DNA from: an uncultured Eggerthellaceae bacterium
Lineage (GTDB): Bacteria; Actinomycetota; Coriobacteriia; Coriobacteriales; Eggerthellaceae
Direction of reading: 5' to 3'
Assembly: GCA_934617065.1 (NCBI GenBank)
Contig: CAKTTY010000002.1
Location: 1-64,000 of the forward strand
Length of the DNA stretch: 64,000 bases
In this document: positions 41,182 through 49,709 of the stretch, piece by piece
Layout of the letters: each line of letters starts with the position of its first letter
Position numbering within the stretch: position 1 is the stretch's first letter
Made by a program: the position numbers and the translations under genes
Notes under the pieces: model-generated
The model's input: only the letters and a program-made list of their open reading frames with translations
Told to the model about the DNA's origin: nothing
The model's database searches: none

Positions 41182-41535
41182 TTAACCGTCTACTCTTTTC
41201 GCCCAATTGGCTCCTTGTTGTCGTTCTTAGCGTCAAGAACTCTATTTGCGCTAACTATTTGAATTGCGCTGCCATTCGGCAGAAATAGATTGCTTTGACG
41301 CAGCGAAATGCAATATTTACCTGTGCCTTTGCAAGCTTGTGCTACGATTCGTGATACCACAACTGCAGCTCGCAACTGCGAGCGGCGCACAATCCAATAA
41401 GCGAAGACCGGGCATATCTCCCTTATCTCTTCATTCCTATTTTCGGGGCATCGCTATGCCCTATTTCGGAACGCTCATGTGTTGGGCGCTGTCGCAGCTG
41501 TGGGCAAATCGTTGTTACTCACGGAAAGGGCAAGA
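41182..41535 (+). other. Region between the ncRNA candidate and the SHOCT operon
   Basis: About 350 bases without a convincing gene. ACCACAACTGC recurs at 41356-41366, identical to the 5' arm of helix A, so it could compete for GCAGTTGTGGT at 41151. A hairpin GCTCGC-aact-GCGAGC follows at 41368-41383. The region may therefore be a long 5' leader of the SHOCT operon rather than spacer. Confidence 0.45.
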
Positions 41536-41958
41536 ATGGTTGAGGAGATTCGGGCTCTTAAAGAGCTTCTTGATATGGGGGCTATCACTCAAGAGGAATA
41601 TGACAAGAAAAAGACTGAGTTGTTAAATTCGGATCTTGTCGAGACGGAATCTTCTTCAGGTCGGACGGTCGATGTTGCCCAGTCTGTTTCTTCACCTGCT
41701 GTTTCTGGCGAGAAAAATAAGATAGCTGCTGGTCTGCTCGCAATTTTTCTTGGCTCTTTGGGGATACATAAATTTTATCTGGGCTATTCGAAAGAGGGCC
41801 TAATAATGCTGCTGGTCACTTTGTTTGGCTCGCTGTTCCTTTTTCTCGGCGGGGTTGTAATGGGGGTCATTGCCCTTATTGAGGGAATTACATACTTGAC
41901 GAAGACCGATAAACAGTTCGAGACCATCTATGTTCAGGGCGAAAAAGGGTGGTTCTGA
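41536..41958 (+). CDS. SHOCT-TM2 membrane protein
   Basis: 140 residues from ATG at 41536 (AAAGGG upstream; the frame is open back to a GTG at 41479). Residues 1-31 are a SHOCT motif (EEIRALKELLDMGAITQEEY) at the N-terminus. A Ser/Val-rich linker follows. Residues about 60-122 are a TM2 domain with two helices and the conserved turn between (FLGSLGIHKFYLGYSKEGL). TM2 proteins are short membrane proteins of largely unknown role; SHOCT usually mediates oligomerisation. First gene of a three-gene operon, overlapping the next by 1 base. Confidence 0.82.
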   Translation: MVEEIRALKELLDMGAITQEEYDKKKTELLNSDLVETESSSGRTVDVAQSVSSPAVSGEKNKIAAGLLAIFLGSLGIHKFYLGYSKEGLIMLLVTLFGSLFLFLGGVVMGVIALIEGITYLTKTDKQFETIYVQGEKGWF

Positions 41959-42854
41959 TGATCGAATCGTTCAAGAAGGTAGTTACTTCCGACAAGAATG
42001 CTCGCATGACTGCAATTGCTGCAGCGGTGGGTGCTGTATTCGTCTTTGTTTACTGGTGGATTAGCGAAGACGGCTCGCATTTCGAGCTCGCTGGACCTTT
42101 TGCTTGGGTCGGCACCATCGATATTGCCGATGTTCTTTATTGTCTTTCGAGGGGTAAGTTTTCCTATGCTTTTGAAGAGCTTTTTAGGATCTCTATCGTT
42201 CTTATCGCCACTTTGCTCTTTCTCGTATTTAAAATTGGGCCTCTGCTGATGCTCCTCGTTTCGCTTTTCGAAACAAATAAGAAGAGTAGCCGCAGCTGGA
42301 TCGTCGGCGCCTTGCTTCTGTGGCTTTTCGATCTGGTCGCGTCTTGGTTTGCCCCTGCTGTCTTCGGAGCGGGCGGAGATAGAGTATTAGGTTATCCGTC
42401 GGCAGATCTTCTTGCCGTCGCGACTCTTGTTGCCTTCTTTGTAGTTTTGTTTTCCGTAGAAGGCAAGGATGCCCCTCTGCTAGTGCTGGCGGGGCTTGTT
42501 GCGGTTGCCTTCGTCATGGCAATCATGAAAGTCGAGCCTTTTGGGGACGGATCACGGATTTTTGTGAGTAGCTTGATTTGTTGGTGTTCGTTTTGGGCTG
42601 CTTGCGCGGGTGCCACTGTATTTTCAAAAAAACTCATCGCAGATTGCGGCACTTCGGCGATCGTGTCGGCATTTGGGGCGAAAAAGACAGATAGAAGAGA
42701 AACGTCGAGTACCGCGGCTTCTGTTCACCCTGCTCGAAAAGTGGCTTTTATCGAGGCTGCGGAAAACGTGAAAGCCTTGAAATCTCTGTGTGATGAAGGT
42801 GCGATTACCCAAGAGGAGTTTGATCGCAAGAAGAAGCAGATTCTCGACTTGTAG
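41958..42854 (+). CDS. Polytopic membrane protein with C-terminal SHOCT
   Basis: Unrecognised apart from its end. 298 residues from ATG at 41958, which overlaps the previous stop (TGATG). About six hydrophobic segments lie between residues 15 and 220 (AIAAAVGAVFVFVYWWI first; LICWCSFWAACAGATVF last). A basic Ser/Thr linker leads to a C-terminal SHOCT (ENVKALKSLCDEGAITQEEF, then DRKKKQIL). The SHOCT is almost the same as those of both flanking genes, so the three products probably assemble through it. A 1-base overlap suggests fixed stoichiometry. Confidence 0.72.
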   Translation: MIESFKKVVTSDKNARMTAIAAAVGAVFVFVYWWISEDGSHFELAGPFAWVGTIDIADVLYCLSRGKFSYAFEELFRISIVLIATLLFLVFKIGPLLMLLVSLFETNKKSSRSWIVGALLLWLFDLVASWFAPAVFGAGGDRVLGYPSADLLAVATLVAFFVVLFSVEGKDAPLLVLAGLVAVAFVMAIMKVEPFGDGSRIFVSSLICWCSFWAACAGATVFSKKLIADCGTSAIVSAFGAKKTDRRETSSTAASVHPARKVAFIEAAENVKALKSLCDEGAITQEEFDRKKKQILDL

Positions 42855-42862
42855 GGGACTGT

Positions 42863-44329
42863 ATGTACGAGAAGATCAAAGAGTTTAAAGCCCTTTTGGA
42901 CGAGGGATTAATCACTCAAGAGGAGTATGAAGAGCAGAAAGCGAAGCTTCTTGGTTTCGAGTCGCCTAAGGAAGCTGCTGCAAGAGAGCTTGCTGAAACA
43001 ATCAAAGCCGAACAAGAACGGGCGCGGCAGGAGGCTAAGCGGAAAGAAGAGCTGCAGCGAAAGATCGAAGAGGAGCGGCGCGAGGCCGAGGCTCAGAGGG
43101 CTAAGGAAGAGCTCGAGACAAAGAGGGAGGCAAGAAGGCGGCTTCAACAGGAGAAACTAGATAGGGCTACGGCAAAAGTAAAGGTCTTTTTCAGGAAGCA
43201 CAAGAAGAAGATCCTCGTGCCAACTGTTGTGGCATGCCTGATCGTCGCCATAGCAGGTATCGCATTCTACGTGTCTATCCCGGAAAAGGCGTTTGCTGTT
43301 TATTCCGACAGCGACAATTCCTTGACGTTCTACAAGGAGAAATTCGTTCCAAGCAGCGGTTCTGCGTTCAAGGGAAAGAATTGCACTTCCGTTTACGAGG
43401 GAGTGGAGGAGCTAGTCTGCAAGTGGGGCGGTTCGGAGAACAGCGACGATAACCCCGCCTGGGTGAAGGACCATGCCAAAGATATTGATAGTGTTTCGTT
43501 TAAGGAAGAGATTGAGCCAATAAGCCTGAGAGGGTGGTTCACCCATCTAGTGAAATGCGACACGATCGATTTAAAAAATCTTAACACGAGTAAGGTTACC
43601 GATTTTTCATACATGTTTTTTAACTGTTCAAGCGTCAAGCAGTTGGATCTAAGTTCTTTCGATACGCGTCAAGCTGTCTCGTTTTCGCGGATGTTCAAGG
43701 ATTGCTATAGCTTGGATTCTCTTGATCTGAGCTCTTTCGATACAAGAGGGGCATATGAGTTCGATTGGATGTTTGAGAAATGCTCGGGCTTAACTAGCAT
43801 TGATGTTTCTAGCTTCAACACTGGGTCAGCTACGGATATGAATGGCATGTTCTACGAGTGCGGAAAGTTAAAAACCCTTGATCTGAGGAATTTCAGCACA
43901 AATAACGTGAAGGATATGAGCTGGATGTTCAAGGGATGTTCGACGCTTGCGAAAGTGGATCTAGGATCGTTTGACACCGGTGCAGTTGAGGATTTTGAGG
44001 AAATGTTCTATGACTGTTCGTCCCTTGAGCAATTGGATCTGAGCTCGTTTGACACAAGTGCCGCTAGACAGTTCAGCGATATGTTTTCAGATTGCACCCG
44101 TCTTAAATCAATTAGGGGCGCAGAATCGTGGAATGTGTCCAAGTGCAAAACGTTCGAAGGGATGTTCCGCAAATGTCCCTCTCTTTCTCTTGATTGTTCT
44201 AAGTGGGATGTTTCGTCAGTTGAATCGGGATGGCTCAGATCTGGGAATGGGCATTTCAACGAGGGGTCTCCGAATGTTGTGGCGCCAGCCTGGCCGGCTG
44301 ATGAGTCGCTTGCGCATGAGACCGATTAA
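42863..44329 (+). CDS. SHOCT - coiled coil - TM - BspA-like (DUF285) repeat protein
   Basis: 488 residues. 1-31: SHOCT (EKIKEFKALLDEGLITQEEY). About 38-105: highly charged Glu/Arg/Lys coiled coil. 117-138: single transmembrane helix after KHKKK, so the N-terminus is cytoplasmic and the rest outside. About 235-455: BspA/DUF285-type repeats, LDLSSFDT...FS.MF..C..L, with SFDT-like tetrads at 265, 291, 317, 343, 369 and 395, exactly 26 residues apart. BspA repeats are usually on secreted adhesins with a signal peptide; this anchored, SHOCT-bearing form is unusual. Last gene of the operon. Confidence 0.82.
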   Translation: MYEKIKEFKALLDEGLITQEEYEEQKAKLLGFESPKEAAARELAETIKAEQERARQEAKRKEELQRKIEEERREAEAQRAKEELETKREARRRLQQEKLDRATAKVKVFFRKHKKKILVPTVVACLIVAIAGIAFYVSIPEKAFAVYSDSDNSLTFYKEKFVPSSGSAFKGKNCTSVYEGVEELVCKWGGSENSDDNPAWVKDHAKDIDSVSFKEEIEPISLRGWFTHLVKCDTIDLKNLNTSKVTDFSYMFFNCSSVKQLDLSSFDTRQAVSFSRMFKDCYSLDSLDLSSFDTRGAYEFDWMFEKCSGLTSIDVSSFNTGSATDMNGMFYECGKLKTLDLRNFSTNNVKDMSWMFKGCSTLAKVDLGSFDTGAVEDFEEMFYDCSSLEQLDLSSFDTSAARQFSDMFSDCTRLKSIRGAESWNVSKCKTFEGMFRKCPSLSLDCSKWDVSSVESGWLRSGNGHFNEGSPNVVAPAWPADESLAHETD

Positions 44330-45016
44330 CAGATTGGCTTTTGACTTGGGTAGATTGTTCATTGCTCAAAACGCAGCGCTTTAACTGAGCGATTGCTGCT
44401 TTTGCGCGGTTATTTCCGTTCGCAGGATCCGCCTCGTTGCAGCGATTCCCCTAGTGCGAAAACAAAAATCCCGGCTTTTCTGCAACTTTTTTGCGATTAC
44501 GGACTCTTTCCCATCCCCGCAAAGCGGGAATGGCTCCTTTTTGCGGCTGATTTCCTGCATTTTCGGGTCCCGGTCCGCGATTGGGGGCCACGCAACGATC
44601 CCTAATCGCAAAAAAGTTGCAATTTGGGCCGTTTTTTTTGTTTTTGGGTTTCCGGAGCAGGCTCGGAGCAGCGTGGGAGCGGCACACGCGGCATCGATTG
44701 CCGTACGGGAAGGAGATCGGCGCCATGGGGCGGGCCTGATGGGCGTCGCGGGAGATTCAGGGCAGCGCTTGGGGGTAGGTTTGGTCGCTCTGTTGATCGA
44801 CGAGACTCGCTATTGCATGCCACACCCCCCGCACCTTCCTCACCGCTGCCAGCTCACCATCATCATCCGCAGTTCCGTTCCATACTTTTGTGGAGAGGGT
44901 TACCTAGCTGGCAGAATTGGAGTACCCTAAAGAAACCTGTAGTACAGGGTGTTTCATTAAAAGAACTCGCGCGGGCATCCGCGTTGGGCGATTAGATCGA
45001 AAGAAGGCTCAGCGAA
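44330..45016. other. Intergenic region between the SHOCT operon and argC
   Basis: About 690 bases without a credible gene. The first half holds a long inverted repeat (44481-44621). The second half is G/C-rich, with no recognised ARG box or T-box. The direct argC leader (about 44890-45016) has GGGTTA...TACCC complementarity around 44899-44930 but no clear promoter. Confidence 0.45.
44481..44621. repeat. Inverted repeat with perfect 19-bp arms
   Basis: TGCAACTTTTTTGCGATTA (44481-44499) is the exact reverse complement of TAATCGCAAAAAAGTTGCA (44603-44621). The intervening 103 bases contain a further hairpin (CCATCCCCGC-aaa-GCGGGAATGG, one mismatch, about 44511-44533). A related sequence (CCCTAATCG followed by A-runs and AGTT) lies at about 152-184 beside the IS3 end. 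Confidence 0.65.
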
Positions 45017-46072
45017 ATGTTGAAGGTCGGTATCGTAGGCGCAGCCGGATATGCAGGAGCAGAGCTGGTGCGCATCGTGCTGCGACATCCTGAATTCGAT
45101 CTGCGTGTTATTACTTCCAATTCCGATGAAGGCGCAACCCTCGCAAGCGTGTATCCAGCGTTTTCCGGTGTAACCGATCTGGCTTTCTCTCGCCATGACA
45201 ATGCCGAGCTATTCAACTGCGATGTGGTGTTCCTCGCTACGCCTCACACGGTTGCCATGAAATCCGCTCCTGGTCTTCTTGACTCGGGCGTCACGGTGGT
45301 TGATCTTTCTGCCGACTATCGCTTGCGCAGCCAGGAAACCTACGAAAAATGGTACAAGGTGCAGCACACCTCGCCCGATCTTCTTGCTACTGCCGCTTTT
45401 GGCCAGCCGGAACTGAATCGCGAAGAACTGAACGCCGCCGCCGAGCGTCACGCTAACGGCGAATCTGTCTTGGTGGCTTGTGCAGGCTGCTACCCAACTG
45501 CTACTTCTCTTGCTGCGGCTCCCGCCATTGCCCTTTCTGAAGGCATCGTGGTTGCCGATGCAATCTCGGGCGTTTCCGGCGCTGGTCGCAGTGCTACGGC
45601 ACGCACCCATTTTGTTTCTGCCAACGAAAACTTGGAGGCTTATGGTGTTGCCAGCCATCGCCATACTCCTGAAATCGAGCAGATTCTGGGCATCGAGGGT
45701 CGCCTGGTGTTCACACCTCATTTGGCCCCTGCAACCCGCGGCCTTCTTTCTACGGTAACCATCCAGCTCACCCAGGAGGCTCAGCGAAACGAAACTGTTG
45801 AGTCGATTCATCGACGATACTGCGACGCCTACGCAAACTCGCCGTTCGTCACCGTGTTGCCTTTGGGCCAGCAGCCTAAAACCTCTTCGGTTGTAGGCAC
45901 GAATCGTGCGCATGTAGGCGTCGCCTATAATGCTGATCTTGGCTGCGTTGTTGCCACCTGCGCTATCGACAATATCGTTAAAGGCGCAGCTGGTCAGGCA
46001 GTTCAATGTGCGAATATCGTCTGTGGCCTTCCCGAGGCTACGGCGATCGATACTGTTGCCAATCCCTCTTAG
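45017..46072 (+). CDS. argC: N-acetyl-gamma-glutamyl-phosphate reductase
   Basis: NADPH-dependent reduction in arginine synthesis. 351 residues: VGIVGAAGYAGAELVRIVLRHP (dinucleotide fold), FLATPHTVAMKSAP, and the active-site Cys in VACAGCYPTATSLA, followed by GVSGAGRSATARTHF. Length is normal. AGAAGG and AGCGAAATG precede the start. Heads argC-J-B-D-G-H. Confidence 0.95.
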   Translation: MLKVGIVGAAGYAGAELVRIVLRHPEFDLRVITSNSDEGATLASVYPAFSGVTDLAFSRHDNAELFNCDVVFLATPHTVAMKSAPGLLDSGVTVVDLSADYRLRSQETYEKWYKVQHTSPDLLATAAFGQPELNREELNAAAERHANGESVLVACAGCYPTATSLAAAPAIALSEGIVVADAISGVSGAGRSATARTHFVSANENLEAYGVASHRHTPEIEQILGIEGRLVFTPHLAPATRGLLSTVTIQLTQEAQRNETVESIHRRYCDAYANSPFVTVLPLGQQPKTSSVVGTNRAHVGVAYNADLGCVVATCAIDNIVKGAAGQAVQCANIVCGLPEATAIDTVANPS

Positions 46073-46083
46073 GAGTGAAAAAT

Positions 46084-47340
46084 ATGACTAAAGCGAACCT
46101 GATCACCATCGAAAACGGTGGCGTCTCGTCCGCCAAGGGCTTTCGCGCTGGTGGCATCCATGCCGGTTTCCGCGATGACCCCAACCGCCTTGACATGGCA
46201 TTGATCGAGGCGGACGAACTGTGCCCTGCTGCTGGAGTGTTTACCCAGAACGTGTTCTGCGCGGCTCCGGTAACCGTTTCCCGCGAACACCTTGACGGGG
46301 TCGGTTACGGCTTTGCTCGCGCTATGGTGATCAACTCCGGCATCGCCAATGCTGCAACCGGGTCGGTTGGGCTCGAAAACGCCCGCAAGACCGCTGGCAT
46401 CGTTGCTTCGACGGTCGGCTGCATGCCCGAAGACGTGCTGGTTGCCTCGACGGGCATCATCGGTCAGCAGCTTGATATTGCCCCCTTCGAAACCGGCGTT
46501 CCTGCGCTGCACGACATTCTCGGCAAAACCACGGGCAACAGTGCTGCTCGCGCCATCATGACCACCGATACCGTTTCGAAAGAGGCTGCCGTTTCCTTCG
46601 AGACTGCCGATGCCGAATATGCTGGCTGCACATTTACTGTTGGCGGTATGGCGAAGGGCTCGGGCATGATCATGCCGAACATGGCCACCATGATTTCGGT
46701 GCTCACCACCGATGCTCCCATCCCTGCAGTGTTGTTGCATAAGGCGCTTTCTTCGGCTGTAAACCAGAGCTTCAATAAGGTAACCGTGGACGGCGACACT
46801 TCCACCAACGATACCTGCGTTCTGTTCGCCTCCGGCAAGGCAGCTGCCGCGTCTGCTCCCTTGGCAGGGGAAGATAGCGTGCTGTATGCCGAGTTCTGCC
46901 AGGCGCTCAATGCCGTAACCCAGAAGCTTGCTCGCAAGATGGCAAGCGACGGTGAAGGCGCCACGAAGCTTGTAACCGTTACGGTACGTGGTGCCGCAAA
47001 CGATGCGGAAGCCGATTTGGCTGCGCGCACCGTCGCGAATTCGCCGCTGGTGAAAACGGCTATCTACGGACACGATGCCAACTGGGGCCGAATTGCCGGT
47101 GCCCTGGGCCGCTCCGGTGCGAAGTTTGCGCAGGAAAACGTCGATATCGACATCATGGGCATGCCTGTTCTGCGTGGCGGCCTTCCCGTTCCCTTTAGCG
47201 AGGAAGAGGCGTTGCGACGTTTCGAGGCTGACGAGATTGTGCTCGAGGCAAGCCTTGGTGCGGGCGATGCAGAAACCACCGTATGGACCTGCGATTTTTC
47301 CCACGAATACGTTTCGATTAATGGAGACTACCGTTCATGA
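46084..47340 (+). CDS. argJ: Bifunctional ornithine acetyltransferase / N-acetylglutamate synthase
   Basis: 418-residue Ntn-type enzyme that recycles the acetyl group (and may start the pathway with acetyl-CoA). Self-cleavage before the catalytic Thr occurs in the conserved KGSGMIMPNMATMISVLTTDA segment, here split as KGSGMIMPNMATM. The C-terminal half has NDTCVLFASG. ATG at 46084 was chosen because TAGGAGTG lies directly upstream; the frame is open back to 46006 inside argC. Its stop overlaps the argB start. With argJ, the cyclic acetyl pathway is used. Confidence 0.94.
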   Translation: MTKANLITIENGGVSSAKGFRAGGIHAGFRDDPNRLDMALIEADELCPAAGVFTQNVFCAAPVTVSREHLDGVGYGFARAMVINSGIANAATGSVGLENARKTAGIVASTVGCMPEDVLVASTGIIGQQLDIAPFETGVPALHDILGKTTGNSAARAIMTTDTVSKEAAVSFETADAEYAGCTFTVGGMAKGSGMIMPNMATMISVLTTDAPIPAVLLHKALSSAVNQSFNKVTVDGDTSTNDTCVLFASGKAAAASAPLAGEDSVLYAEFCQALNAVTQKLARKMASDGEGATKLVTVTVRGAANDAEADLAARTVANSPLVKTAIYGHDANWGRIAGALGRSGAKFAQENVDIDIMGMPVLRGGLPVPFSEEEALRRFEADEIVLEASLGAGDAETTVWTCDFSHEYVSINGDYRS

Positions 47341-48281
47341 AATATGCAAGAGACCGAAAGATAACTTCTTCTCATACCGCTGAAGTTCTTATTGAAGCGT
47401 TCCCGTGGATCAAGAACGCCACGGGCAAAACCATCCTTATCAAATATGGCGGCGCTGCCATGGTCGACCCCGAGCTGCGCAATGCCGTGATGAGCGACAT
47501 CGTTATGCTGAAGATCATGGGCGTCAATCCCGTTATCGTTCATGGTGGCGGTGCTGCCATCAACAAGAACATGGACAAATTCGGCATCGATGTTGAGTTT
47601 AAGGATGGCCAGCGCGTCACCTCCGACGAAGCCATGGACGTTGTGAAGATGACCTTGGTGGGCAAGGTGAACGAAGAGCTGGTTCTTGCCATGAACGAGC
47701 ATGGCAACCTGGCTGTAGGCGTAAACGGAACCGACGCTGGCACCATCATCGCCGAGCAGCGCAGCCCTGAGCTGGGTCGTGTGGGCACGGTCACCGAAGT
47801 GAACCCCGCCTACATCAATGCGCTCATCGCCTCTGACTATGTGCCGATTATCGCTTCGGTAGGAAAGGGCGACGACGGCGGTTCCTACAACATCAACGCA
47901 GACGCTGCGGCATGCGCAATCGCTTCTGCGATTGGTGCCCATAAGATCATCTTCCTTACGGACGTTGACGGCTTCTACGAAGACTTCTCGGATAAGAGCT
48001 CGCTCATTTCTCAGATGACGGTGAACGAGACGCGTGAAATGCTCAAATCCGGCAGCGTAAGCAGCGGAATGATTCCCAAGCTGCAGTCATGCGTGGAAGC
48101 CATCGAAGGCGGCGTGCCGCGTGCGCATATTGTCAACGGCACCAAGCCTCATTCGATCTTGGTGGAGCTGCTTACCTCAAGCGGCGCTGGCACCCTGATC
48201 TACGACGACACAGTGGAATTTTCCAAAGAAGAGATGCGCCCGCTGGGCATCTTGGCTTCTCGCTTGAGTGAGAACTTGTAG
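47337..48281 (+). CDS. argB: N-acetylglutamate kinase
   Basis: Amino-acid-kinase fold, 314 residues, phosphorylating N-acetylglutamate. Visible motifs are LIKYGGAAM, VHGGGAAINKNMDKF, NGTDAGTI and LTDVDGFYEDFSD. The N-terminal helix (about 1-25) is characteristic of arginine-inhibited hexameric forms, so feedback inhibition is plausible. Starts with ATGA overlap on argJ. Confidence 0.95.
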   Translation: MKYARDRKITSSHTAEVLIEAFPWIKNATGKTILIKYGGAAMVDPELRNAVMSDIVMLKIMGVNPVIVHGGGAAINKNMDKFGIDVEFKDGQRVTSDEAMDVVKMTLVGKVNEELVLAMNEHGNLAVGVNGTDAGTIIAEQRSPELGRVGTVTEVNPAYINALIASDYVPIIASVGKGDDGGSYNINADAAACAIASAIGAHKIIFLTDVDGFYEDFSDKSSLISQMTVNETREMLKSGSVSSGMIPKLQSCVEAIEGGVPRAHIVNGTKPHSILVELLTSSGAGTLIYDDTVEFSKEEMRPLGILASRLSENL

Positions 48282-48393
48282 AAAACACTGTGCGTGGGGT
48301 ATTCGCTAAACCCCCAAACTCGTAAAATGAACGGATGGGCTTCGACGCTCGGAAACGTTTGCGCCGATCCCCATCCGTAAAGAAAGGAACACC

Positions 48394-49620
48394 ATGAGTT
48401 TTGAAGAAGCAAAGAAGCTCGACGACCATTTCGTCATGCATACCTTCGCTCGCAAGCCGGTACTGCTGGTCGAAGGCTCTGGCATGGAAGTTAAAGACGA
48501 CGAGGGCAAAACCTACCTCGACTTTATTGCTGGCATCGGCGTAGACAGCCTGGGCCACTGCCATCCTGCCGTTGTGCGCGCCATCCAGGATCAGGCTGCC
48601 AAGCTCATCCACGTTAGCAACTACTACTACATCGAACAGCGCGGCGAGGTTGCAAAGCTCCTCTCCGACATGTTGAACGTATGCGTGCCTAAGTTCTTCC
48701 GCGCTCCTTGGCCGGTATTCTTCGCCAACTCTGGCGCAGAGGCTAACGAATGCGCTATCAAGCTTGCTCGCCTGTACTCCAAGAAGATGGGCGGCGGCGG
48801 CCAGACCATCATCACGATGGACCGCAGCTTCCATGGCCGCACCCTGGCCACGCTTGCCGCAACGGCGCAGCCCGCAAAGCAGGAAGCCTTCCAGCCTCTG
48901 CCGGGCGGTTTCATGCATGTTCCCATGAACGACCTGAACGCGCTTCACCAGGCGGTTTACAGCAATCTGGCAGATGTTTGCGCTGTTATGATCGAACCTG
49001 TACAGGGTGAAGCGGGCGTATATCCTTGGGATCCCGATACGCTCTATGACGTTGCTCAGTTCTGCCGCAAGAACGGCTTGCTTCTCATTGTTGACGAGGT
49101 TCAGTCGGGCATCTTCCGTTGCGGCGAATTCCCGTTTGCCTTCCAGAACCTGGGCATCACGCCCGACATCATCACCATGGCCAAGGGCATCGCTTCTGGC
49201 TTCCCCATGGGCGCTTGTGCTGCCCGTATCGAGGTTGCCGAAGCATTCGAGCCAGGCGACCATGGCTCAACCTTTGGTGGCAGCAACCTGGCTATGGCTG
49301 CTGCTCATGCAACGCTCGCAACGCTTTCGCGCGGCCATTACGACGACCGCGTAACCGAAGTGGGCGACTACTTTGCCGAGAAGCTTGCTCAGGTTGAAGG
49401 CGTAACCGAGGTTCGCGGCATGGGTCTTATGCTCGGCGCCGACTTGGAAGAGGGTATCGACGCTCATAAGGTTGTAGCGCAGGGCCTGGAAGAAGGCTTC
49501 TTGCTGAACGCAACCGGCAAGAATACGCTGCGCTTCCTGCCTCCGTTGATCGTCACCGAAAGCGAGATCGACAAGCTTATCGATGCGCTGCCCGGCATGA
49601 TCGCCGCAGTTCGCGAATAA
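48394..49620 (+). CDS. argD: Acetylornithine aminotransferase
   Basis: PLP class III aminotransferase of 408 residues: DFIAGIGVDSLGHCHP, FFANSGAEANECAIKLAR, FHGRTLATLAAT, IVDEVQSGIFRCGEF and the PLP lysine in TMAKGIASGFPMGA. AGAAAGGAA precedes the ATG. The 110-base gap after argB contains no terminator. Confidence 0.94.
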   Translation: MSFEEAKKLDDHFVMHTFARKPVLLVEGSGMEVKDDEGKTYLDFIAGIGVDSLGHCHPAVVRAIQDQAAKLIHVSNYYYIEQRGEVAKLLSDMLNVCVPKFFRAPWPVFFANSGAEANECAIKLARLYSKKMGGGGQTIITMDRSFHGRTLATLAATAQPAKQEAFQPLPGGFMHVPMNDLNALHQAVYSNLADVCAVMIEPVQGEAGVYPWDPDTLYDVAQFCRKNGLLLIVDEVQSGIFRCGEFPFAFQNLGITPDIITMAKGIASGFPMGACAARIEVAEAFEPGDHGSTFGGSNLAMAAAHATLATLSRGHYDDRVTEVGDYFAEKLAQVEGVTEVRGMGLMLGADLEEGIDAHKVVAQGLEEGFLLNATGKNTLRFLPPLIVTESEIDKLIDALPGMIAAVRE

Positions 49621-49709
49621 CTCAAAGCTTCGGGAGGGCGTATGCCTTCCCTGCGCCCCTCTGTGGGCTTGAATTAATGAATAATTGCCAAGTGAAAGGT
49701 ATTAAGGAA

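Noticed and set aside
44890..45016. An ARG box or T-box upstream of argC
   Set aside because: No TGNATWWWWATNCA palindrome and no GGTGG-type T-box sequence could be found.
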